From: a virus
Length of the DNA: 60,867 nt
Virus record (IMG/VR): IMGVR_UViG_3300017989_000014
Location: 1-60,867 of that record
Strand: one strand, 5' to 3'
Under the pieces are notes generated by a model. That model had not been told where the DNA came from, ran no database searches, and worked only from the letters and a program-made list of their open reading frames with translations. Every line of letters begins with the position of its first letter. Within the stretch, counting starts at the first letter, position 1. Position numbers and translations under genes: made by a program. Positions 26,201 through 31,032 of this stretch are shown here, one piece after another.

Positions 26201-27255
26201 GTCGACACACTGCCGTCAGCGTTCTTGATCGGCTTGTGCTTCTTCGGGTCCAGGATTCTCTGTACGAACGGTTTGTCGCTATGCTTCCCGAGGACCTCTT
26301 TAATACGGTCCTGCTCGCGCCGCTCTGCTCCAGGCTCAGGCAGCGCGCCAGCACGCCATGCACCGCGCCAGTCGTACTTGTAGTTCTCGTCATCTGGATT
26401 CGGATTGATGCCGAGGAGAGCAGCTTTTTCCTCGAAGTCCTTTCGGAAAGCCCTCTCGTCGTCCGGATGCAGCTTCGTCCGTGTGCGCGGCACACCTTCA
26501 CGTGCCTGCTTCTCTGCGAGCGCCATGGCCACGTTCTTCCACGCCTCTCGCTCTTCTGCCTGATACGCGGCAACAGCGTCCCGCAAGTTGGTCGCATTCT
26601 TGAACGCTTCCGAGCTACCCGTAGGCCCGATGGCGTGTGGAGTAATGAGGCGCTGGCCCCACATAGTGGCTTTCCCGCCAAAATTACCTATCGGTCCAAG
26701 GCCGATACTCGTAGAAGGAGTTACCTCCGTCTCGTACTCATACGTCTCAGTGGCCATCTTCTGGATCTCTTCCCAGTTCATGGCCTTCCGGATGTCCAGG
26801 TCTGCGATCTTGCCGTCGATAATCTTGCCTGGGGGCATGTCGAAGGTTTGACCGTCTTTCGTCACAAACCTGTTTCGCCCGTCGATCCAGGCAATCTCAA
26901 CGGGGTCGCCAGTGGTGCTGTCGATATACTTGTTGACGACACGCACAATGCGGTGGGGGTGGTCAGGATGCTTCCAGCGAGACGCCCAATGATGATCCTT
27001 GTCGGTTCTTGGATCTACACCACCCTTCCACGCGCCACGATAATCGTAGTTGCCACGGTCAGGATTTACCGGCTCGTCCAGCTCCTGGTTGACGTCATCG
27101 AGCCAGGAACGGAAGTCGCGCTCTTCATCCAGCGTGAGCGTTGTATTCCACTCATGGTCCGGTCCACGCATCGGGCTGAGGTCGGGAGTCCATTCAATGT
27201 CCGAAGCCTCGCCACCATCTGCGATCCTGGCTTCAACCTCGTCGAAAAAACCCAT
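14281..27255 (-). CDS. Giant polyvalent virion/ejection protein with helicase, metallopeptidase and LPD38-like regions
   Basis: The product has 4,324 residues, 21 percent of the genome; ATG 27255 has TGGAGG upstream. Residues 63-80 and 285-305 carry repeated NPDRGNYDYRGAWKGG-like units seen in podovirus ejection proteins. At 345-375 is a MAYAETDEGAIVFPT unit. About 430-1000 is helical, 1100-1500 Glu/Ala-rich coiled coil and 1600-1770 a Gly/Pro-rich linker. A Strawberry-Notch-type helicase follows: DDTGTGKGRIG near 2013, ILDESH near 2146, QVQMFGRVNRSGQ near 2550. A Zn-peptidase motif HELGH lies near 3217. From about 3760, NPFFSIWNAQRDFRAT begins an LPD38-like domain. Such polyvalent proteins are packaged and delivered with phage DNA to act on host defences. 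Delivery here is inferred. Confidence 0.85.
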   Translation of the reverse strand: MGFFDEVEARIADGGEASDIEWTPDLSPMRGPDHEWNTTLTLDEERDFRSWLDDVNQELDEPVNPDRGNYDYRGAWKGGVDPRTDKDHHWASRWKHPDHPHRIVRVVNKYIDSTTGDPVEIAWIDGRNRFVTKDGQTFDMPPGKIIDGKIADLDIRKAMNWEEIQKMATETYEYETEVTPSTSIGLGPIGNFGGKATMWGQRLITPHAIGPTGSSEAFKNATNLRDAVAAYQAEEREAWKNVAMALAEKQAREGVPRTRTKLHPDDERAFRKDFEEKAALLGINPNPDDENYKYDWRGAWRAGALPEPGAERREQDRIKEVLGKHSDKPFVQRILDPKKHKPIKNADGSVSTHKMAYAETDEGAIVFPTVVAGEDGKLVELPHDKAVEHAKKTGNAIQFPTVDEAEWFSMNYKKAWEPQKSAGDVDLHPAFLDDDHHERFRGKTDRKLNGQWAVRNAEREARGREMARAEAEGAVFCELQWMFDNFIPPERLIKNPEFLKKHFGTDDLVEIAQNLNDAKIQQSLSMYHAAGGVGKDGHWLFAAPKLKKDYTPKEYQQMEPVGAWDLVKKSWENGDFANNIPWSPTGLFKALFKKGVFDRFINNAYLDTEQGKSMQQRDAALIFNWLEEAEELSNREWTRSAKVGSGVMRSLPHMVEFGTSMGMFSGLKSALKAGAYRYGRKALRDYLETAGAKGLMKRIGGEFAKWGGRAGLRTLPQVHRYGAEALHMMSDHELTDDGRLLISEFHDRPMAAIATAAFRQYVENFGEEGSEMLFKPLWMLRQSGKYATKFDTVPGLAKSHNILNRIANGWRAANKAKAARWAKGTLKAGGFDGIFFEIGEERLADSILIGFNMDPRASGDKRGKLERLVGAHTDLDQYFTELGIFALIGGTPGVAGAGQQMRRGRRMGKVEERRRSVPLAQRMEERGKVFGYLASDKDGDIVGPHGTSRRDRAVDIARLLQDKLKQPERRIGVLAAVLRGREANKETTPKRLRDVVDHIDGRAADLIKKAADNNGLDEVEQFELEALFSIEDPMIVAKLYGWEIDEAEAERNPELASSWKKEARRTTDVKKPPKVDRVEVTFTDGADPKLSEYLKGYLGDDVVDNMSDEEKLRLGNDFEAMAEFMEPGEDADTLTEEQRQDSVLEEYEAEQAELAEKLAQEKKEADRLFQARISSQLGPENVSTAQEALDMAMEWMPYREVAEEYAEAFAAGDSKKADGIWNKAVKDARVQLARRMKRGQQVKKSTARMAGIKRADLKRMGYESQGQFWGVKQPQTAEEKQRAKDIAAATARRKAAKQEGKQEAYEERKAAEEKAAAEQAEREAEEARRATVQGELEDIAAKRKTVADAIAELPGPERVEIEQMQAELDERLEAVEEGAEPSPERRKAEAEGLQGIVDKIASMEEIRAAAAKDKAEKIQAVAETIEKEVQRPDFDYLSQGKIQRIAPGTSFQDAGELLKTLVERKVLAPPDEAGRYLPAVTDTVTDAAPDGTVLYGGNGPATAVAELKPTELGDVRITTGPRLGRLGGMVIGEVPTMTAAESIARKILGPAAQEKGLAERVADLTESEINPILGELGQRKVEGDTNYNPFERAMADSVNLDLPGAIDKEATDELVVSPRPDADGGTVSPADRAGEPEGTAVPPAVPDQAGTDIAPGEGPGQPGSAGLPGDGRSGGRGPRGDGTGAAEGGKPAEPVGRGPEVIPEPAGDGGPGGEGAAGTGREAGPGEGRGDAEGDAAGPESPAEPGGEAGGTPATGVDESTPGVAEGDVDPGDIFDDLKDVFSMAVPRGPGGRLAMASAVDPEILMKVAQAGKRLVNEKGVTDFYRFAKVFRDNLGEGTTPYLPSAYVSIYKRADAAIREKMTDPRVVGQMTPQDVVDMLEQGAAEADAKQAEAKEAEAQKKAEEEAAAKKKAEEDRLGDEGISFTVEYEPRSANKAGGVLVPRNMRDAIHAAIDALEKDVGMTVDAYVADQLGLGTDEAAIKRLHSAFYGHQVDALGMSMYQTENDGALIIGDDTGTGKGRIGAGMLLWSIKNGKKPIFLTAKKDLLTDIYRDLQAVSKALGKKLPVPFVLNEVDVMDPESGGTEVLFKKKSGKEKADFGKQYTQGVKAPFMEGKDLVMGTYSQIAQGGVNKKLFLAVASQDNMMILDESHMAAGADSNTGVMVRAMLEGAGENPRAEGVTYLSATYAKRPDTLGLYIRTQLGKVGMNHSDLVAALEAGGVPMQEWIAEALALKGQMVRREKDFSGIEFGPLTPYESSGYMEAEEKRKMLEEAADKLGVSMKAIWAWDSRLQKLVSKIVLPRLVAEGKIKVDKKTGQPVYNWAEYKELYHTTVNYFLLSAKADAAVAETLRYLNQPGESGDRSLVITTQNTMETVIDDMTDSRIWDGETLPTDFSGVLVWMMNKTLRQFSYTDAAGKKDNIYWITDADLKAAGLLDEFKAEVAKVKASQLGIPFSSYDYIRDQLEANGIKVAEASGRKNKIKDGKLVPRSTEERNTRTVIDGFNRGDFRVVIGNSTISTGVSMHTAPEFQNDDQRVMLTIQPHEEVNTQVQMFGRVNRSGQIKLPEIRLLQTHLPIELRPHGVLMKKMASLNANVSAEAETSLKYGSVDLFDKFGDRIVWDLFNNDRELGEQMLVAYQDDGTMAKTSWNKQEGFAKRALLRANLLPVKEQRKLWDRVLQSYLDQMDQLDEDLANPNKTYHLEWDAVELPDKGKIPISFGSDQSNPLTSSATAKWYRVKNLKRPPSWKDVQERVEKNKGQVSAALRIIQEQSMPWARELMKEGTGARGSRAMRQIREAVRFLNGDTQEELRIGAVYDVSEKGHETDIRERGKWHMGMVLTGVKVDQNATNPAARSNVYLFFADPKSSRTMKLPWSKVSWMYNRAREIAERRAKDEGAANSNTARATDLDYARVRRDIGKSWDARRGQEYSDIQLVTGNLLQAMSSVIALGGGGTVVNFTMADGSTMRGVKPKNEIEAAPHVTVDKDNLMKIINGANDSGVLNIAVSAGPWRLELMLGDGRVNVELLKGKVGNALKDSEGLLDLLDEEAMTETKRSWVGTMPAFDMESLVELIALTHPAFEVDSGAVPADLTESLTHASPDMSTKPLRMGKLNDGFDHADLIGGGRPEAPLTPEQAKAIMDAREVGSWSMQEDLEYRVEMPELVMLCKALLNKYPRLADSLGKGVLGHFVPKKGKTEIALKFALINNPELAAKVLAHELGHMNDYFDKENIVREDNILNILGRIADFAAFQKDLIAATPEAYEKNPEVNKEAREKLREEAKAEAKAEMEKLGLKPEGTQYREMWKELFRDKMKQASHDLGVYTKEEIRYELERLTAWWNPWNIGEDKKYDTYRLSSVELYAEAWSVLLMAPESMRIKAPKSYRMIMSWMSRKPKVKALYDQIQKDIRSGEARGARLDNNIGQMFADHEEVLRTRHAMRGAVFTGALSWIKRNFYRRAEPLHKRTAKWRKEQGVKGVSEDPMVELRKLAYTDAAANMYLRDFKRDIIDRLEEIGADPVDFAKYLFLRRARTEREELWNPGGFIGETAKDTDEALEERVGSEIYALFGELRKKLFQLREHHIFPVLVQEGMYTKKLYDKILTNEDYVTFDVTKFLEDRLGSEGLGMIHKQVGTLEGIGNVLDATVMKDLSLLMNGYANRAKRKTIQWMLNNTDMKEIQPAKTHRVSIGRRKVWDEKANDWVEKEVFVRQPKEPRNKNWGLVTILQNGQIKGYYVPKELADLFTKDVFLGDVVFKTLSALAQPFKEMYVGMNPFFSIWNAQRDFRATVKQLPQLGAVKGPWTLLKYYGKAWTDTWADVVRGEQSETVRWMYENRALIAGRGHGMARPYLALKRGKLPSWYSSDEAGSVERLFDEYQIRELKGKKRSPLNPLRWLGGLKNFLQNYNRFWELLPKVAGAKFLRERTDLPEDKIVDLLLTRVGSPDFRDGGALRLIYNNIWIFSNAQTVGIQSAVETVKETPITYAVKTVLYDIIPMALKYAALYGLLPWPDEWKETMQEIMKRVRKHDMHRKHIIPLWLTEEGEAAYAILPMDFQGEMAVGALSALFESINDKDITNFNKFLQGEMPFSRLNPVIKIAQVAWQYNQGSNPIDSWTGRPIIDPNRMEAGGKYAAEDIFRWFWNQTLGGMTARANRSGLRTVRGDFEERIKGTWFVEPAVSRLIRFSNRKEFPMDDPEVRKAGRMDARNSEGARKTIRKHIEAFGREKPSSKALAKARLAAYKEAKAKGYIPKSYKFGYWKRRWDNALVTRWGSQVDRVKRYASKSQRRVLDGIDGGDLLGDPNKITPINRTAPMFDSDALDDAILEHLEGK
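21948..22421 (-). CDS. Overprinted gene inside the giant polyvalent gene
   Basis: The product has 157 residues from ATG 22421, in the +1 frame relative to the surrounding giant gene on the same strand. AAGGAGG lies 6-7 bases before the ATG, as strong as any site in this genome. The protein looks normally composed (MSWWYHPDLMPTEELYLLLT; RLLYQTKLARILRRVRDQDN; VHQLQEWTNLLREW), with helices and few prolines. In the same stretch the giant frame encodes only Gly/Pro/Ala/Glu linker. No family is recognised. The gene appears to exploit a constraint-free linker of the giant protein. Confidence 0.7.
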   Translation of the reverse strand: MSWWYHPDLMPTEELYLLLTVPGNPKEQPYRLLYQTKLARILRRVRDQDNQDLRDYLETGDPVDVDQGAMEPAQQKGASLLNLSDAVLKSFRNLQAMEALVEKALRGQDVKPDLEKVEGTLKETPLDPKARPNPEEKLEVHQLQEWTNLLREWLKGT

Positions 27256-27275
27256 GGCAACCTCCAGTCAAGGTG

Positions 27276-28634
27276 CTACTCGTTATCGAACGCGGACAAC
27301 GCTTTATACACCTCAAGCGCGTCCTTGACAGCAGCCTCCGTCCAAGGCACCTGCGCCTGCGGAAGTCCGCTCGACGGGTCCGTCTCGGCAAGCACCTTTT
27401 TCGCCCATGATTTCCAATGGTCGAACTCGTCTTGCGTGATAACGCCGTCACCGTGCGTGTCCAGCCGTTTGAAAACATCGTCAGGAAGGTCGATCTTCTC
27501 ACGAGGGATAGACATGCCACGAGGTGGCCCACCTGCAGCCTGCCCGCCAGGGCCAACAGCAGGACCACCAACGCCCTGCTCTACACCTTCTGCGTACCGG
27601 CGCGCCATTCCGGCACTTACCTGCCTGCGCTGTGCCTGCTCGCGACGGATGATGCCGTTCAGCGCGTGCCATGGAGTGGTGCGCCTGAAATCTACAGCCT
27701 TCTTCTTCCCGGCCAGTGTCTGCGTCAGCTTTTCGACTTCTGCTCGCAGATCGTTCCGCTTCTTTGTGTATTCTGCGGTCGCACCCTTGGTCTTGAACAT
27801 GGGAGGAGTCATCTCTTTCAATTGGAGACTCTTCGCCTTCAATTGCTCCTCCAGCGCCGTGAGCTTGCCCGGGTTCTTCGGGGTTAACTGGAGGGCTGTA
27901 GCGATATCCGCAAACGAGGTGCGGGGATCGTCCAGCATAGCTTCGATCCCTTCGGCCATCGTTTTGCCGAACGGGTTCTCTGCGCCTTCTTCGCCTGCGA
28001 CCCGCTCGTCGACACCTTCGTACAGATCCTTGAGCTGAGTCAGGCGCACAGCGCGTCTCTGCGCCTTGAGGTCCTGACCAATACGCTTGTAGCGCTCCGC
28101 TACCTGGGAGCCAAGGATTCCCATCTCTGCCAGCTCCTGGCGATTCCATACCCTGGTGCTCTGGTCTTCGTTCGTGATGACCATGTTGCCTTCCGAATCG
28201 ATATTGACGTCAATCGCCTGCTTCGAGCCAGGAGGAAGTGACATATTCAGGTCGCGGAGAGCGATCTCGGGAAGGTCGAACAAGGCCATGTGGTAGGATG
28301 ACTGGAGCATTCCTTTGCGGGCTTTCGAGCCAAGACTCTTCGCCTTGCGGCCATAGCGCTCGGATTCAGCACGCGCCTTGCGCCACTCGATGGTCGCTTC
28401 GACATCCGCTTTCCACAACTCATGCCGTTCGCGCTCCTTTTCCATCGACCAGTCGTGCTTCTCACGATCCCAGCCGTGCTTCTCTTGGCGCATATCCCAC
28501 TCTTCGCCCTTGCGCTCTTCCTGCTTGTCGATACGCGCTTCAGCACGATCCTCACGCTTCCACTTACGCCCGCGCTCCATACCACCCATGAAGCCCCCGA
28601 TGGCGCTTGATACTGTAGTTGGTCTGATTGCCAT
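27276..28634 (-). CDS. Internal virion (ejection)-type protein with a C-terminal EF-hand-like loop
   Basis: The product has 452 residues; ATG 28634 chosen for GGAGG upstream. Residues 20-110 are extremely charged helix (KREDRAEARIDKQEERKGEE), typical of phage internal core/ejection proteins. A Gly/Pro-rich stretch precedes LDTHGDGVITQDEF, which matches a calcium-binding EF-hand loop except His at position 3. It lies directly before the giant protein and after another likely internal protein. A role in DNA ejection is inferred. The EF-hand could sense calcium on entry or be structural. Confidence 0.6.
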   Translation of the reverse strand: MAIRPTTVSSAIGGFMGGMERGRKWKREDRAEARIDKQEERKGEEWDMRQEKHGWDREKHDWSMEKERERHELWKADVEATIEWRKARAESERYGRKAKSLGSKARKGMLQSSYHMALFDLPEIALRDLNMSLPPGSKQAIDVNIDSEGNMVITNEDQSTRVWNRQELAEMGILGSQVAERYKRIGQDLKAQRRAVRLTQLKDLYEGVDERVAGEEGAENPFGKTMAEGIEAMLDDPRTSFADIATALQLTPKNPGKLTALEEQLKAKSLQLKEMTPPMFKTKGATAEYTKKRNDLRAEVEKLTQTLAGKKKAVDFRRTTPWHALNGIIRREQAQRRQVSAGMARRYAEGVEQGVGGPAVGPGGQAAGGPPRGMSIPREKIDLPDDVFKRLDTHGDGVITQDEFDHWKSWAKKVLAETDPSSGLPQAQVPWTEAAVKDALEVYKALSAFDNE

Positions 28635-28645
28635 TGGTCTGCCTC

Positions 28646-29803
28646 CTAGCCCCAAGCCATTCCGCTATCTCCGCCCCAGCTCGAACTCCCGGCTGGAGTT
28701 GTTGTCGGGTTCGTGGAAATTTGATATCCACCGTAATCCCCATCCCACGAATCTAGGTAATCTCCTCCGTATCCGATAGTGCCTGAAGCACCGAGGCCGC
28801 TCTGGCTACCGGAAGAGAACTTTTGACCCACCATCCGCCCGGCTTGCCCGCCTACGGCACCACCAGCAGGCCCGCCGAAGTACCAGCCAGCAGCGGTACC
28901 AGCGAGGCCGAAGATGTTGCCCCACATGGCGTCTTCGCTCTGCTGAGCCTGCGCACGCATCGCCATGTCGGTTTCGTACTTCTTCATGGCAAGCTCGGCA
29001 TTCGCAATGGATGCCCTCGTGTTGAGCTGTGCTGCGGTTGCCCAGGCGTTACCATAAATCTGCGCGCCGCGCCCGCCGGTAGCACCGGCTTGGCTCAGTC
29101 CCTCTATGGCCTGCGCCTTCTGCGCCCGCTGTTCCGGGATAAGTGCGCGGCCAAGCTCAATCGCTTGCAGCCTGCGCTTATCGTTGAGGTCACGGACATA
29201 CTTGCGGGCCTGATTCCTCGCACCGGCCTCTGCCGCAGCTCGGGCCACAGCCATCTCCGACTGGGTCGACGCATACTGAGGGCTGGAAGGGTCAAGGCCA
29301 AGGCCGCGCAGTTCACGGTCTCGTGACTGCTTCGCCTTCGTGAAGCTCTGCGTGATGTCCGCCACAGACTCACCGAGTGCTTGCTGGACAGGGAATCCGG
29401 CAAATGCTGCCTTCGTCCATCTCCTCTCCCCGGGGCGATAGTACTTCTTGTATTCCTTCCAGAGGACATCGCTTCGCGTATTAGCCTGCTTCGCGTACTC
29501 GGCCTGCTGCTCCATCAACTCGGAGGCTCGCGTGTAGTAATCCTTGAGTTCCTGCGGAACGGATGCACCAGCAATTTCGATGTCGGGATATTCTGGAGGA
29601 GGTCCTTGCTGGCCACCGCCCATCCATTCTCCGAATTCGCCGAACCAGTCCATCCAGTCCCCGGTAAACTGCGCAGCCTGGATCGGATACCAGTCACCAA
29701 CTACGTCCAGGATATCGTCCCACTGCAGCTTGCCTGACCACGTCTTGTCCCAGAAGTCGTTGAACGGGTCTCTTACATTGTCATCCCACCAATCCCATCC
29801 CAT
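28646..29803 (-). CDS. Likely internal virion / ejection protein
   Basis: The product has 385 residues from ATG 29803 (GGAGCTTGCC upstream). The unusual N-terminus is Trp/Asp-rich (MGWDWWDDNVRDPFNDFWDK). A helical Ala/Gln-rich middle follows (TQSEMAVARAAAEAGARNQA; QAQQSEDAMWGNIFGLAGT), then a glycine-rich hydrophobic GTAAGWYFGGPAGGAVGG segment. Helical domain plus Gly-zipper-like membrane segment and the neighbours fit podovirus ejection proteins that form a channel in the cell envelope; this is inference. Confidence 0.55.
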   Translation of the reverse strand: MGWDWWDDNVRDPFNDFWDKTWSGKLQWDDILDVVGDWYPIQAAQFTGDWMDWFGEFGEWMGGGQQGPPPEYPDIEIAGASVPQELKDYYTRASELMEQQAEYAKQANTRSDVLWKEYKKYYRPGERRWTKAAFAGFPVQQALGESVADITQSFTKAKQSRDRELRGLGLDPSSPQYASTQSEMAVARAAAEAGARNQARKYVRDLNDKRRLQAIELGRALIPEQRAQKAQAIEGLSQAGATGGRGAQIYGNAWATAAQLNTRASIANAELAMKKYETDMAMRAQAQQSEDAMWGNIFGLAGTAAGWYFGGPAGGAVGGQAGRMVGQKFSSGSQSGLGASGTIGYGGDYLDSWDGDYGGYQISTNPTTTPAGSSSWGGDSGMAWG

Positions 29804-29816
29804 GGCAAGCTCCTCT

Positions 29817-30668
29817 CTATACAGCGTCGTCTAGGCTATTGGTGGCCCAGTACACGATTCTGACGCGCACATCTCCTGCGAATGTACCTGTCGCGTTGCC
29901 AGCTCCGTCGGTTGCGTAGACCTGGATGTCCATTGCGGTGGCGGTAGTGTTGGCGATTGAGTCTATCTTCAAATTCTTGGTCAGGCCCGACGTCTCACCG
30001 AACTGGTCAGGGTCTGCTGCGACACCGACTCCGATAGCCGTGCATCCCCCCGCACCAGTGATGAGAGTCTCCAGGTTCGCCTGGACCGAAAGGATGTACC
30101 CGGTGAAGTCGATGTTGAGATCCTCGGCTGCAACGGTTGCGCCCGTCACGGTCTCCTCGAACACCTTCAACTCCAACCCTTCAGTGGCCGTCCCTCCGAC
30201 CTGGAGCGCCGTAGCTCCACTGGTGCTGTCATTCGAGTGCAGAGTGTTATCGGACACCTCGCATCCGGTAAGCGTGCCACCGTCGATGGTGCAGCTCCCG
30301 CCAATAGTACCGCCGCTTACCTTGTCCCCGCTGATCGCGTCGTCGTCAAGCGTCAGGATCTGCCCTGTCATATCGATGTCACCTGTAGCGAACCCTGTGC
30401 CAGCGATTGTACCGCCAGTGATCGCTACCGCGTTTGCGTCCTGGGTCGCAATGGTGCCGAGGTTGGACTGATCGATCTGGACCCATGTAGGGCCTGCCGA
30501 GTCGGTGAGAACCCAGAAAGAGTCATTGTCTGCCTGACGGGCAATCTTGCCCTCGTCCGAAGTGCCCAGGCCGGTCGCGCCGGTCCTGGCTGCTGCGTCA
30601 GCGTAGGACCACTGATAGACGATATGGATCTCGCCAGTGCCTACGTCGGAATGTAGTCCTGTTGCCAT
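29817..30668 (-). CDS. Beta-rich fibre-like structural protein
   Basis: The product has 283 residues from ATG 30668. The N-terminal 70 residues (GEIHIVYQWSYADAAARTGA ... DSFWVLTDSAGPTWVQI) are a head-attachment module common in phage fibre-type proteins. The remainder is Thr/Gly/Asp-rich beta repeats (ITGGTIAGTGFATGDIDMTG). No signal peptide is present, unlike the fibre group at 34588-45221. It lies between the 120-residue gene and the internal proteins. Confidence 0.6.
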   Translation of the reverse strand: MATGLHSDVGTGEIHIVYQWSYADAAARTGATGLGTSDEGKIARQADNDSFWVLTDSAGPTWVQIDQSNLGTIATQDANAVAITGGTIAGTGFATGDIDMTGQILTLDDDAISGDKVSGGTIGGSCTIDGGTLTGCEVSDNTLHSNDSTSGATALQVGGTATEGLELKVFEETVTGATVAAEDLNIDFTGYILSVQANLETLITGAGGCTAIGVGVAADPDQFGETSGLTKNLKIDSIANTTATAMDIQVYATDGAGNATGTFAGDVRVRIVYWATNSLDDAV

Positions 30669-30669
30669 G

Positions 30670-31032
30670 TTATGCGTCCTCTGGGTCTACGAAGTCGGTC
30701 CTGATAGGCTGACTTACTAGTTGCGCTCCTGAAGAATCGACGATAGGGATGCCAGTCGTGGTCGTGAGGATGAATTGCGTGTACTCGAACTCCGGGTCGG
30801 TGATCGGCGCGATCTCGTCGATTGGAGTGGTGGTGACGGTCTTGTCGTACAGCGTGACATTATCCTCGGCCACGCCGATCAGCCCCATCTCTGTCAGGTC
30901 CGACACCAGCAGGGCTCGGTCTTCCGTAGGCCCGCGCTCGCCGAACAGGACCTCAAGGCGCTCACGCATTGCCTCCAGGATGTCCCTGAGGTTCTTGTCC
31001 TCGATTCGCTGCGGTGACGGTATCCTTCTCAC
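30670..31032 (-). CDS. Small structural protein, unknown
   Basis: The product has 120 residues from GTG 31032, overlapping the previous stop. The N-terminus is helical (IEDKNLRDILEAMRERLEVL), the C-terminus Thr/Ile-rich (YTQFILTTTTGIPIVDSSGA). Placed between two virion-protein genes it probably is a minor structural or assembly protein. Confidence 0.5.
   Translation of the reverse strand: MRRIPSPQRIEDKNLRDILEAMRERLEVLFGERGPTEDRALLVSDLTEMGLIGVAEDNVTLYDKTVTTTPIDEIAPITDPEFEYTQFILTTTTGIPIVDSSGAQLVSQPIRTDFVDPEDA

Noticed and set aside
25750-28038. 762-codon + strand open reading frame antisense to the giant gene
   Set aside because: It spans the ends of two real - strand genes, has no ribosome-binding site, and its composition (Leu/Val/Arg-rich) is the usual mirror of GC-rich codon bias. 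Other long antisense frames at 10619-12238, 15175-16404 and 47956-49512 were rejected for the same reason.
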